Shown: one piece after another, positions 9,420 through 18,451 of the stretch
Layout: each line of letters opens with the position of its first letter
Position numbering within the stretch: the first letter of the stretch is position 1
Position numbers and translations under genes: made by a program
The notes under the pieces: generated by a model
Told to the model about the DNA's origin: nothing
The model's input: only the letters and a program-made list of their open reading frames with translations
Databases searched by the model: none
Assembly: GCA_002690805.1 (NCBI GenBank)
Contig: NZFW01000020.1
Coordinates: 25,474 to 89,473, forward strand
DNA: 64,000 nt
Direction of reading: 5' to 3'
Source of the DNA: Flavobacteriaceae bacterium
GTDB lineage: Bacteria; Bacteroidota; Bacteroidia; Flavobacteriales; Flavobacteriaceae

Positions 9420-10723
9420 AGGCGAGTTATTTTTGCACCAATATTTTTCAAGCGCACATCTATATTTTCATATCCACGATCAATTTGCTCAATATTATGA
9501 ATTATACTTGTTCCTTTTGCTGAAAGAGCAGCAATCAATAAAGATATTCCAGCTCTTATATCTGGAGAGCTCATTATAGTAGATTTTAATTGAGATTTAA
9601 AGTTATGTCCAATTACATTAGCTCTGTGGGGATCACACAAAATAATTTTTGCTCCCATATCTATTAGTTTATCAACAAAAAACAATCTACTTTCAAACAT
9701 TTTTTGATGTATGAGAAGGCTTCCTTTTGCTTGCGTAGCAACAACCAGTATGACACTTAATAGATCAGGAGTAAAACCTGGCCAGGGTCCATCTGAAACT
9801 GTCATAACTGATCCGTCAATATAATTTTGAATTTCATATCCATTTTTATGTCTTGGAATAAATATATCGTCATTAACTTTTTCAATTGTAATTCCAATTT
9901 TCCTAAAAATAGATGGAATTTGACCTAAATGATTCCAGCTCACATTTTTAATAGTCAATTCACTTTTCGTCATTGCAGCAAGACCAATCCAGCTGCCAAT
10001 CTCAATCATATCTGGAAGTAAAGAATGAGAAGTACCATTTAGCTTTTCAACACCTTCAATTAGAAGCTTATTAGAACCAATACCTGAAATTTTAGCCCCC
10101 ATTCTTACCAACATTTTGCAAAGTTGCTGCAGATAAGGCTCACAGGCTGCGTTATAGATTGTAGTCTTCCCAGATGCTAACACTGATGCCAATAGTATGT
10201 TTGCCGTACCAGTTACAGAAGGTTCATCCAAAAGCATCTCAACTCCTTTTAATTTATCTGACTTAACTGTATAAAAGTATTCTTCTTTATCATAATTAAA
10301 ATCAGCACCTAATTTTTTGAAACCTTCAAAATGAGTGTCCAATCTTCTTCTTCCAATCTTGTCTCCTCCAGGTCTTGGTATACTTCCAATTCCAAATCTA
10401 CCCAGTAAAGGTCCAACTAACATGATTGAGCCTCTCAATCCTTTACCATCAATTTTAAACTGATCGGATTCCAAATAGCTAAGATCTATATTAGAAGCTT
10501 GAAACTCATAATTACCCTTCCCAATCTTGTTTACAGAAACACCTAGGTTTACAAGAAGAGAAATAAGTTTATTAACATCAATTATATCAGGAAGATTTGA
10601 AATAATAACTTTATCATCAGTCAAAAGTAGTGCGCATAAAACCTGTAAAGCCTCATTTTTTGCTCCCTGAGGAACAATAGAGCCTATTAATTCATTTCCT
10701 CCTTCAATCTTAAAACTTCCCAT
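9416..10723 (-). CDS. murA: UDP-N-acetylglucosamine 1-carboxyvinyltransferase
   Basis: EPSP synthase fold: IEGGNELIGSIVPQGAKNEALQVLCALLL, GLRGSIMLVGPLLGRFG, RPGGDKIGRRRLDTH, PDIRAG. Confidence 0.95.
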   Translation of the reverse strand: MGSFKIEGGNELIGSIVPQGAKNEALQVLCALLLTDDKVIISNLPDIIDVNKLISLLVNLGVSVNKIGKGNYEFQASNIDLSYLESDQFKIDGKGLRGSIMLVGPLLGRFGIGSIPRPGGDKIGRRRLDTHFEGFKKLGADFNYDKEEYFYTVKSDKLKGVEMLLDEPSVTGTANILLASVLASGKTTIYNAACEPYLQQLCKMLVRMGAKISGIGSNKLLIEGVEKLNGTSHSLLPDMIEIGSWIGLAAMTKSELTIKNVSWNHLGQIPSIFRKIGITIEKVNDDIFIPRHKNGYEIQNYIDGSVMTVSDGPWPGFTPDLLSVILVVATQAKGSLLIHQKMFESRLFFVDKLIDMGAKIILCDPHRANVIGHNFKSQLKSTIMSSPDIRAGISLLIAALSAKGTSIIHNIEQIDRGYENIDVRLKNIGAKITRL

Positions 10724-10735
10724 TAGACAATAAAA

Positions 10736-11383
10736 TTAATATCGACCTCTTTTATTTTTATTTCGATTTTTAATATGTGAATTATTTGATCTAGGACCAT
10801 TACCATGCTTTGATCTTGCTTTTAAAAATTCGGAGGATTCTGTCAATGGCAATAAACTATCATTAACTTTTAAATTATTTTCTGATAATTCTTTCAAATG
10901 TTCAAAAATTAGAGTATCCTCAACCGAATCTTTATTCCAATTCAGGAAACATTTTTTCATATGATTTGCAATATTATAAACTAGTGCGTCTTTCATCTCT
11001 CCTTCCTCCCATCCTCTAGCAACCATAATCATCTTACTTATATTATTTCCATAGAACCTATATTTTTGAATACTAACTGGATAAGAAATACGTTGGGGTC
11101 TGGCTTTTAAAACTTCTTCTTGTGGTTTTTCAAAAGGAGAATCAACATCTAACTTAAAATCAGACATTATAAACAATTGATCCCAAAGCTTATGCTGAAA
11201 ATCAGGAACATCTCTTAAATGTGGATTGAGATTACCCATCACACCTATAATGGCTCTTGCCATTTTATTACGCTTTTCGCGATCCTCAATTTCGTGAACC
11301 TGATCTATCATTAAGTGAATATGACGTCCATACTCAGGAATAATAAGAGATTTGCGTTTTGTATTATACTGTAACGCTTCCAT
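10736..11383 (-). CDS. DUF4290 domain-containing protein
   Basis: MEALQYNTKRKSLIIPEYGRHIHLMIDQVHEIEDREKRNKMARAIIGVMGNLNPHLRDVPDF is the Bacteroidetes DUF4290 signature; adjacency to murA. Confidence 0.9.
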   Translation of the reverse strand: MEALQYNTKRKSLIIPEYGRHIHLMIDQVHEIEDREKRNKMARAIIGVMGNLNPHLRDVPDFQHKLWDQLFIMSDFKLDVDSPFEKPQEEVLKARPQRISYPVSIQKYRFYGNNISKMIMVARGWEEGEMKDALVYNIANHMKKCFLNWNKDSVEDTLIFEHLKELSENNLKVNDSLLPLTESSEFLKARSKHGNGPRSNNSHIKNRNKNKRGRY

Positions 11384-11436
11384 ATTTAAATTTGAATTGT
11401 TAATTTATTTGCAAATTACTAAAATTGATTGAATTA

Positions 11437-11715
11437 CTATAGAGACAAGACCCCTTTAAATTTTGAAACAATCTTATAAATTTGAATTACAGATTCAGGA
11501 TTTTCCATTGTTAAACTAATACTAATACTAATAAATTTATTTTTAGATGATTTTTTGATTGAAAAAACAGCCTCCATTCCTTTAAAAATATTTTCAATAT
11601 CTTCTCTAGTAGTTTCTTTATCTTTTAGAATAAACTTAAACATATAAGGACCAGGCCATTTTTGGGAAGACTCCAAGTTTTCAGAAAATCGTGAATAAAA
11701 TTCTTCATCAACCAT
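11437..11715 (-). CDS. DUF493 family protein (YbeD-like)
   Basis: MVDEEFYSRFSENLESSQKWPGPYMFKFI...; start moved from ORF-track 11826 because the upstream extension runs antisense into the next gene. Confidence 0.8.
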   Translation of the reverse strand: MVDEEFYSRFSENLESSQKWPGPYMFKFILKDKETTREDIENIFKGMEAVFSIKKSSKNKFISISISLTMENPESVIQIYKIVSKFKGVLSL

Positions 11716-11767
11716 AATTTGGCTTATTGAGTAGTTTAACTTTGTGTAAATATAGTTTAAAAAAGAA

Positions 11768-12307
11768 TTGAACTTAATTAGAATCATTATTACAGGAGCA
11801 CCAGGAACTGGAAAAACCTCAATCATTAATAGCTTAAAATCTAGAGGCTATACCTGCTTTGATGAGTATTCAAGGGATTTAATAAACTGGGGGCACAAAA
11901 ATGGAATAAAAAATTTCTTCTTAGATAAACCAAACACATTTAATTTCAACATTTTAAAAGGTAGAGTTAAACAGTACAAAGAATCTGAGAGAATAAAAAA
12001 AACAAAAGACTGTCTAGTTTTTTTTGATAGAGGTATTTTTGATGTCTTTGCATATCAAAAATTTATAAACCCATTATATGTACTACCAAAGAAAAACAAT
12101 TTATTTAATTACCAAAAGGTTTTTATTTTAAGTCCATGGAGCAAGATTTATATAAATGATGATCAAAGATTTGAAAATTATGAAACTTCAAAATCAATTC
12201 ATAAATCAATTAGTTCAACATATGACCATTTCGGATTTAAGTTAAATGAAGTTCCAAAATTAGATGTTGAAAAAAGGGTAGACTTCATTATAAACAGATG
12301 CTTATGA
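11768..12307 (+). CDS. AAA/P-loop ATPase (AAA_28-like), TTG start
   Basis: IIITGAPGTGKTSIINSL Walker A; CLVFFDRGIFD Walker B-like; TTG at 11768 is the only start before Walker A. Confidence 0.8.
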   Translation: MNLIRIIITGAPGTGKTSIINSLKSRGYTCFDEYSRDLINWGHKNGIKNFFLDKPNTFNFNILKGRVKQYKESERIKKTKDCLVFFDRGIFDVFAYQKFINPLYVLPKKNNLFNYQKVFILSPWSKIYINDDQRFENYETSKSIHKSISSTYDHFGFKLNEVPKLDVEKRVDFIINRCL

Positions 12308-14001
12308 AAGAAATTGAAGATCTCTTAAGAAGTTATTGGGGGTATAAAAGCTTTAAACCTCAACAAAAAAAAATTATTAATTCGATAATTAAAGGAAATA
12401 ATACTCTAGCTATTTTACCTACTGGTGGGGGTAAGTCGTTGTGCTACCAATTACCTTCATTGATATTGGAAGGTACTACATTAGTTATATCACCATTAAT
12501 AGCTTTAATGGAAGAACAGGTAGGTTTATTAAAAAAGATTGGTATTTCTTCATTTTACTTCAAATCCGAATCTCCAAATTCATCAACAAACCAACAACTA
12601 GACAATTTAATTAATGGAAACTACAAAATAGTTTACTGCTCGCCTGAAAAGTTTGTGAATAAAGATTTTTTAAATAAAATTAGCCAAGCTAATATAAACC
12701 ATATTGCAATTGATGAGGCGCATTGTATATCAGAATGGGGACATGAATTTAGACCTTCATACAGGAAAATTAGAAAATTATTAAATATATTAAGTAGTGT
12801 CACCATATCGGCTTTTACTGGTTCAGCAAGTAAACTAGTAAAAAAAGATATAATTAAAAGTTTAGAATTAGAAAACTTCAAAATCATTGAATCATCATTT
12901 GAAAGAAAGAATATATCATATAAAATAAATCACGCAAATGATAAAAACAAAGCACTTCTAAAGATTATTCAAAATGAAAGTTCCATAGTATATTGTAATA
13001 CAAGAAAAACAGCTGAAATTATTTCTAGGTTACTTAACAAAAATGGTTATTCTTCAGACTATTTTCATGGAGGTGTTTCATTAATTTTAAAAAAGGAAAA
13101 ATTATTAAAATGGCACTCTGAAGAAATTAAAACAATCATAGCTACAACAGCTTTTGGAATGGGTATAGATAAATCAAATGTTAGAAAAGTCATACATTAT
13201 AATTTTCCAAATAGTATTGAAAATTATTACCAAGAATCAGGAAGAGCAGGAAGAGATGGTAAAAATGCAGATGCTATAATTTTAATTAACGATCAAGAAA
13301 AAAAAATGTTTATTCAAAATAACCTTAATACCCTTCCAGACAAGTTCGACTTAATCAAAACATATAAAAATATATGCAGTCACCTTCAAATTCCTTTTGG
13401 TGAAGGTCAAGGAAATTCATACAATTTCGAATTAAGCTCATTTTGTTTAAAATATAATCACAATAAAAAAATCACACTTAATCTTCTCCGTTTTTTGGAA
13501 AATAAAAATTTAATAAAGCTTAATTACGTTTTTAATAAAAAAATAAAAATTCATATTCACTCAAATATTAGAGTCATTAAAGATTCAATTAAGTTATCCA
13601 CTAATCAGTCAATAATTCTAGAAAGCCTATTAAGATGTTATCCAAATATTTTAAACAAAAAAATATATGTTTCAATAAATAAACTAGAAAATGTTACAAA
13701 GCTAACTTCAGAAGAAATAATTAAATCTATAAATTTTTATGAAAAATCAAATTTATTGAAACTAGAAAATACAATATCTGAACTTCAGTTATTATGGCTA
13801 AAACCAAGGGAAGACAATTATACGATAGACCCTTTAATAAGTCAGTTAAATAAAATTAATGAAATCAAAAAAAATAAATATCAAAATATTCTAAATTTCA
13901 TTTACAATAATAAAATATGTAAAACAATTCAAATGCTTAGATATTTTGGGGAAATCAAAATAGATAATTGTATGAATTGTAGCTCAACATCATGTATATA
14001 A
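12304..14001 (+). CDS. recQ: RecQ family ATP-dependent DNA helicase (short form)
   Basis: PTGGGKSLCYQLP, IDEAHCISEWGHEFRPSY, ESGRAGRDG motifs; C-terminal C-x16-C-x2-C-x4-C; ATGA coupling at 12304-12307. Confidence 0.9.
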   Translation: MKEIEDLLRSYWGYKSFKPQQKKIINSIIKGNNTLAILPTGGGKSLCYQLPSLILEGTTLVISPLIALMEEQVGLLKKIGISSFYFKSESPNSSTNQQLDNLINGNYKIVYCSPEKFVNKDFLNKISQANINHIAIDEAHCISEWGHEFRPSYRKIRKLLNILSSVTISAFTGSASKLVKKDIIKSLELENFKIIESSFERKNISYKINHANDKNKALLKIIQNESSIVYCNTRKTAEIISRLLNKNGYSSDYFHGGVSLILKKEKLLKWHSEEIKTIIATTAFGMGIDKSNVRKVIHYNFPNSIENYYQESGRAGRDGKNADAIILINDQEKKMFIQNNLNTLPDKFDLIKTYKNICSHLQIPFGEGQGNSYNFELSSFCLKYNHNKKITLNLLRFLENKNLIKLNYVFNKKIKIHIHSNIRVIKDSIKLSTNQSIILESLLRCYPNILNKKIYVSINKLENVTKLTSEEIIKSINFYEKSNLLKLENTISELQLLWLKPREDNYTIDPLISQLNKINEIKKNKYQNILNFIYNNKICKTIQMLRYFGEIKIDNCMNCSSTSCI

Positions 14002-14045
14002 TTAAATTAAAAATAGATGTAATTTTATTACAAAATCATTAATTA

Positions 14046-14990
14046 ATGAAAACCAAAATTATATTTTTTGGCACACCAAATTTTGCGGTTGGAATACTTG
14101 ATGAAATTCAAAAAAGTGAATTCACAATTGTTGCTGTCGTAACCTCAGTTGATAAGAAATCTGGAAGAGGAAGAAAAATTAAAAGCTCAGCTGTCAAAAA
14201 CTATTGTCTTACAAATGAAATAAAACTCTACCAACCAAAAAGCTTAATAGATAAAGTTTTTATTTCTAAACTTAGAATACATAAAGCAGATTTATTTATT
14301 GTTGTTGCTTTTAGAATGATTCCAAAGGTTGTATGGTCTATTCCAAAAAAAGGAACATTTAATCTTCATGCATCATTGTTACCAAATTATAGAGGAGCTG
14401 CACCTATAAATTGGGTATTAATTAATCAAGAAAAAATGACTGGATTAACTACATTTTTTATTGATGAAAAAATTGATACTGGAGAAATATTGTTAAAAAA
14501 AGAATGTAAAATAAAAAACGATGAAACTTTTGATTCCCTGCATGAAAAATTATTGAAACTTGGTAAAGAGCTTGTAATTAATACAATAATAGGATTAACA
14601 AGTAATGTTTTATTACCTATAAAGCAAGCTAATTCAAAATACTTAAAGATTGCACCTAAGCTCAATAAAGAAAACACAAAAATTAACTGGAATCAACCAA
14701 TGAATCAAATAGTTTCATTCATTAATGGATTGAATAGTTATCCAGGAGCATGGTCAGAAATAAATAATAATGGACTTGTTAATACATTTAAAATTTATAA
14801 TTGTAGACTTGAATATTCAGACCATAATGTAAAGATTAATGATCTCATTATAGCAAATAAGCAAATAAAAATATCTCATAAAGAAGGTTTTCTAATTATT
14901 GAAAGCTTAAAACTACCCGGAAAAAAACAATTAACCAGTATAGAATTATTAAACGGATATTGTTTTGATACTGGTGTTTTCGTGTCATAA
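14046..14990 (+). CDS. fmt: Methionyl-tRNA formyltransferase
   Basis: IIFFGTPNFAVGILDEI, NLHASLLPNYRGAAPINW, DTGEIL motifs. Confidence 0.95.
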   Translation: MKTKIIFFGTPNFAVGILDEIQKSEFTIVAVVTSVDKKSGRGRKIKSSAVKNYCLTNEIKLYQPKSLIDKVFISKLRIHKADLFIVVAFRMIPKVVWSIPKKGTFNLHASLLPNYRGAAPINWVLINQEKMTGLTTFFIDEKIDTGEILLKKECKIKNDETFDSLHEKLLKLGKELVINTIIGLTSNVLLPIKQANSKYLKIAPKLNKENTKINWNQPMNQIVSFINGLNSYPGAWSEINNNGLVNTFKIYNCRLEYSDHNVKINDLIIANKQIKISHKEGFLIIESLKLPGKKQLTSIELLNGYCFDTGVFVS

Positions 14991-15115
14991 ATACCATTAT
15001 TATCAACAATAATGTGCACTTATCAACAAAAAAGAGTATTTTCCTCTACTTTTCTTTTGCATTTTAGTTAAAGGTTATAATTTGTATAGTATATAACTAT
15101 TAATAATAAATTATT

Positions 15116-15388
15116 ATGAACAAAACAGAATTAATAGATGCTATGGCATCTGACGCAGGAGTTTCTAAGGCTGCTGCAAAAAAAGCATTAGAATCTTTTC
15201 TAGGAAATGTTGGTGGAGCCCTTAAGGGTGGAGATCGAGTTTCTCTAGTTGGATTTGGATCATGGTCAGTTACTAGACGTGCTGCCCGAGATGGTCGTAA
15301 TCCTCAAACAGGTGCAACAATTAAAATTGCTGCAAAAAATGTTGTTAAGTTTAAAGCAGGAGCAGAATTATCTGGATCTGTAAATTAA
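15116..15388 (+). CDS. HU family DNA-binding protein
   Basis: MNKTELIDAMASDAGVSKAAAKKALESFL...VGFGSWSVTRRAARDGRNPQTGATIKIAAKNVVKFKAG. Confidence 0.97.
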   Translation: MNKTELIDAMASDAGVSKAAAKKALESFLGNVGGALKGGDRVSLVGFGSWSVTRRAARDGRNPQTGATIKIAAKNVVKFKAGAELSGSVN

Positions 15389-15410
15389 AGATTAGTTTAA
15401 TATTAATTTA

Positions 15411-15440
15411 AAGGCTCCACTAAAATGGAGCCTTTTTTTT
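15411..15440 (+). terminator. Intrinsic terminator of the HU gene
   Basis: AAGGCTCCA-ctaaaa-TGGAGCCTT followed by a T-tract ending at 15440. Confidence 0.9.
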
Positions 15441-15986
15441 ATGGAGAAAGGATTTGTTTTAGTATCAACTCCCCATGTAGTTGGAGATATTGATTTTCAT
15501 CGATCTGTAATAATTTTGATTAATAATTCAGATAAAAATTATATGGGCTTTATAATTAATAAAAAATTAGATTTTTCATTAAAAGAAATAACTAAAAAAA
15601 TTAAAAAACATATCCCTTTATATTATGGAGGTCCAGTTGAAAGAGACAATTTATTTTATATATACAAATCAAAAATTAAAGTTAACGGAACTGAAAAGCT
15701 AACTAATGACATAAGTTGGGGAGGGGATTTTGATGAGATTTTAGACTTAATAAACAAAAATATAATTTCTAAAAATGACATAAAATTCTTTATGGGATAC
15801 TCTGGATGGAGTGATATTCAACTAAATAACGAAATTGAAGATAATAGTTGGGAGCTATTTGACAACCCATCCCAACTGATGATTTTTTCTAATAAAACAG
15901 ATATGATCTGGAAAAGCTTTATTATGTCATTCGGAAATAAGTATATACTTTGGTCTAACTTACCAGAAAATCCAAATCATAACTGA
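15441..15986 (+). CDS. YqgE/AlgH family protein
   Basis: KGFVLVSTPHVVGDIDFHRSVIILI, MGFIINK, YYGGPVERDNLFYIYK, FFMGYSGWSDIQL. Confidence 0.9.
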   Translation: MEKGFVLVSTPHVVGDIDFHRSVIILINNSDKNYMGFIINKKLDFSLKEITKKIKKHIPLYYGGPVERDNLFYIYKSKIKVNGTEKLTNDISWGGDFDEILDLINKNIISKNDIKFFMGYSGWSDIQLNNEIEDNSWELFDNPSQLMIFSNKTDMIWKSFIMSFGNKYILWSNLPENPNHN

Positions 15987-15990
15987 CAAA

Positions 15991-16821
15991 TTAAATTACT
16001 TCATCAATAAAAGAATTAAAAATTTTTAAAATATTTTCATTAGCATATGTTTTTTTTCTAAATTTTAATACTGGATTTATTCCATTTTTAGTAGATAGAA
16101 TAGAAATTTCATCGGCAGTTTGTAATTCAAATATGCCAAAATTTTCATATGCAAATTCGTAATCATTTTTTTTAATAAAATCAATAAACATATCTGAAAT
16201 TACAATTGATTCTACACCAATATTCATAGATGGTGTAATAATTTTATTGCCTTTAAATAAAAATATATTTCCTAAAACTGAACCAATTACCAATTTTTGC
16301 TTATTTAAAATAATACTATCAACACATCCATTTTCGAAAGCATCAATGGAAGCAATTCTTTTTAGATCTTTCTGTAAGAAAGGAATTGTTCCAAACTCTT
16401 GGTCCGTAAAGTTATAATCATTAAAAAATGAAATTTGATTTATAGTTTTAAATTTTTTTAATTTAAGTGCATCAGTTTCATTTGCAGATATAGATAAAAT
16501 TAATTTAGGATTATAACTGTTAAATTTAACTTCTGAATCATTTGCAAATTTTAAAGTAACGATATAAGAGTTAGAATTATAATTGACTAATGTTTTATTT
16601 ATTTCATCAATAAAGAAGTCAAGGGTATAAAACATGGGTATATTTAACCTTAATCTTCTTAGTTGAGACATAATCTTAAAATAATGATTTTCTACAAAAA
16701 CAGATTGACCGTTTTCCCATCTTAATTGATATTCAAAAACAAGATTTAAATAAAAATATTTTAGAATAGCAGATGGAATGCTATTATAGTCTTCATAAAC
16801 TTTTCCATTAAAATTGATCAT
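15991..16821 (-). CDS. Aminotransferase class IV family protein (PabC/IlvE-like fold)
   Basis: FENGCVDSIILNKQKLVIGSVLGNIFLFKGNKIITPSMNIGVESIVISDMFI; ADEISILSTKNGINPVLKF. Confidence 0.75.
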   Translation of the reverse strand: MINFNGKVYEDYNSIPSAILKYFYLNLVFEYQLRWENGQSVFVENHYFKIMSQLRRLRLNIPMFYTLDFFIDEINKTLVNYNSNSYIVTLKFANDSEVKFNSYNPKLILSISANETDALKLKKFKTINQISFFNDYNFTDQEFGTIPFLQKDLKRIASIDAFENGCVDSIILNKQKLVIGSVLGNIFLFKGNKIITPSMNIGVESIVISDMFIDFIKKNDYEFAYENFGIFELQTADEISILSTKNGINPVLKFRKKTYANENILKIFNSFIDEVI

Positions 16822-16827
16822 TGAAAA

Positions 16828-17220
16828 CTAGCTAGAGCCCAAAACTTGCTTTAATGATGAAACGGAGTTTTCCCACAACATTTTAGATTCTTCTAACTCA
16901 TCTTCATCTGAAAAATCAGATATTATAAGTGAAACATCTTTAGTGATTTCATCTACCTGTATCTTAAATTCAAAATATACATCCTCAGCATCTTCTTCAT
17001 CATTTATCCAACGAAATCTCACTCTTTCGTTATTTTTCTTCTGAATAAGTTTTGCTGTCTCCTCACCATCATCCCAAAAAAAAGTAAAATCCTCACCTCT
17101 TGAATTAACATCATCTGCAAACCATTCAGATAAACCTGAAGGGGTAGATAAATATTGGAAAAGAAGTTGTGGAGAAGATTGAAAGTCTATCTCAAGTGTG
17201 AAAGGCACCCTTTTACTCAT
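16828..17220 (-). CDS. START-like domain (SRPBCC/AHSA1-type) protein
   Basis: MSKRVPFTLEIDFQSSPQLLFQYLSTPSGLSEWFADDVNSRGEDFTFFWDG-like; start shifted to internal Met. Confidence 0.85.
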   Translation of the reverse strand: MSKRVPFTLEIDFQSSPQLLFQYLSTPSGLSEWFADDVNSRGEDFTFFWDDGEETAKLIQKKNNERVRFRWINDEEDAEDVYFEFKIQVDEITKDVSLIISDFSDEDELEESKMLWENSVSSLKQVLGSS

Positions 17221-17292
17221 AATATTAAAAATTTTAGTCAATATATAAAAAAGATATTATTATATGGTTTGATAAGTTAAAATTATTTTGAA

Positions 17293-17323
17293 TTGTGTTT
17301 ATTTAATCCTTTTTTTATATTTG
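17293..17323 (+). promoter_or_regulatory. Promoter of tRNA-Met: TTG-N20-TATATTTG
   Basis: TTG at 17293-17295, TATATTTG (TAnnTTTG) at 17316-17323, about 10 bp before the tRNA. Confidence 0.65.
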
Positions 17324-17332
17324 CGCACTATT

Positions 17333-17406
17333 GGCGAGGTAGCTCAGTTGGTTAGAGCGTCGGATTCATAACCCGGAGGTCGGGGGATCATGCCCCCCTC
17401 TCGCTA
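17333..17406 (+). tRNA. tRNA-Met (anticodon CAT), no encoded CCA
   Basis: Cloverleaf by eye: GGCGAGG / TA / GCTC-AGTTGGTTA-GAGC / G / TCGGA-TTCATAA-CCCGG / AGGTC / GGGGG-ATCATGC-CCCCC / TCTCGCT / A. Elongator vs Ile2 identity not resolvable by eye. Confidence 0.9.
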
Positions 17407-17432
17407 CAATTCACTACGACAATATTTTTAAA

Positions 17433-18278
17433 TTATTGTTTTCTTTCTGAAGTAACAACAGAAGTACTGTTTCCTCCTGAAGAATTAGAAGCGTTTGCAC
17501 TTGTGCTTCCACCCACTGAAACAACAGATCTGGTTATAGTTTGAACTATGTTATTTGAACCATTTCCTTGACTAAAATAGCTATTACTTGAATTTAAAGA
17601 TCTATTATTTTTCAATTTATATTGTGAATTATCATATGCGTTAATTCTTTTAATATTGTAACCGTTATTAAGACTTGATTTTTTTCTACCTGGATGAGAA
17701 ACTATTTTATATTTCATTCCTTTTTTTGTCAAAACAGTTAAAATATCATCTCTTGATAAATTAGAATTTTTACTAGTTGTAGTGTCACCAAAATCGGCTG
17801 GCTCAATAATATCAACACCTAATAGCTGGAGTTGTCTTTTTACATAGAGGTTTTCATTTGATAAGTTAATTGCATATTGAAGACTTTCAGAAACATCCAG
17901 CCCAACAAAGAACTTAGAAACAGGCTTAAACCATTCGTAATTACCAAATGGTAGAATCAAATCCTCTCTCCATTTATTCCAAGTTAGAAATCTATTGTCA
18001 TAAAGTTCGACATAAGAATTCCACCCAAGTCGTCTCATTGAATTTAAATTAAAGTAATTAAAGTACCAAGACCTATTTTGGCTTGAAGCAAATCTGACAT
18101 AATCTGAAATAAAATTTTGATTTTTCAAAAAAAGATTTCTAACACTTATAGGATCTTCGAGTATCTTTAAATCGTAATTAATTTTAAAATCATTTTTTAT
18201 TTTATTTTCAAGATCTGACTGGGAATAACATTTAAACATATAAAACAATGTAAAAATGAGAAAAGTATAATACTTCAT
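17433..18278 (-). CDS. Secreted hypothetical protein with Ser/Asn/Gly-rich C-terminus
   Basis: Signal peptide MKYYTFLIFTLFYMFKCYS; low-complexity tail SVVSVGGSTSANASNSSGGNSTSVVTSERKQ; no family recognised. Confidence 0.7.
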   Translation of the reverse strand: MKYYTFLIFTLFYMFKCYSQSDLENKIKNDFKINYDLKILEDPISVRNLFLKNQNFISDYVRFASSQNRSWYFNYFNLNSMRRLGWNSYVELYDNRFLTWNKWREDLILPFGNYEWFKPVSKFFVGLDVSESLQYAINLSNENLYVKRQLQLLGVDIIEPADFGDTTTSKNSNLSRDDILTVLTKKGMKYKIVSHPGRKKSSLNNGYNIKRINAYDNSQYKLKNNRSLNSSNSYFSQGNGSNNIVQTITRSVVSVGGSTSANASNSSGGNSTSVVTSERKQ

Positions 18279-18341
18279 ATGTTTAATATTTAACAGTTAA
18301 TTTAGTTTATTTAAAATTAATAATAGTTTCATAATCTATAA

Positions 18342-18372
18342 TTTGGTGACATATTAAAAATCATTAATTTTG
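18342..18372 (+). promoter_or_regulatory. Bacteroidetes-type promoter TTTG-N19-TAATTTTG upstream of the lipoprotein gene
   Basis: TTTG 18342-18345, 19-bp spacer, TAATTTTG 18365-18372; start codon at 18452. Confidence 0.65.
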
Positions 18373-18451
18373 TAAAATTCAACTATTTATTATATACATG
18401 GCAAAATTGATGCCAAAGATAGTTTGTTAATTTTTATAAACATTTAAGAAT

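Noticed and set aside
11716-11826. N-terminal extension of the tracked ORF 11437-11826
   Set aside because: MIEVFPVPGAPVIM... is antisense to the Walker A of the divergent ATPase; the DUF493 homology begins at Met 11715
18349-18359. Third copy of the hsp20 operator (GGTGACATATT) upstream of the lipoprotein
   Set aside because: Only the left half-site is present; the right arm TGTCA is missing, and it falls within the TTTG-N19-TAATTTTG promoter spacer
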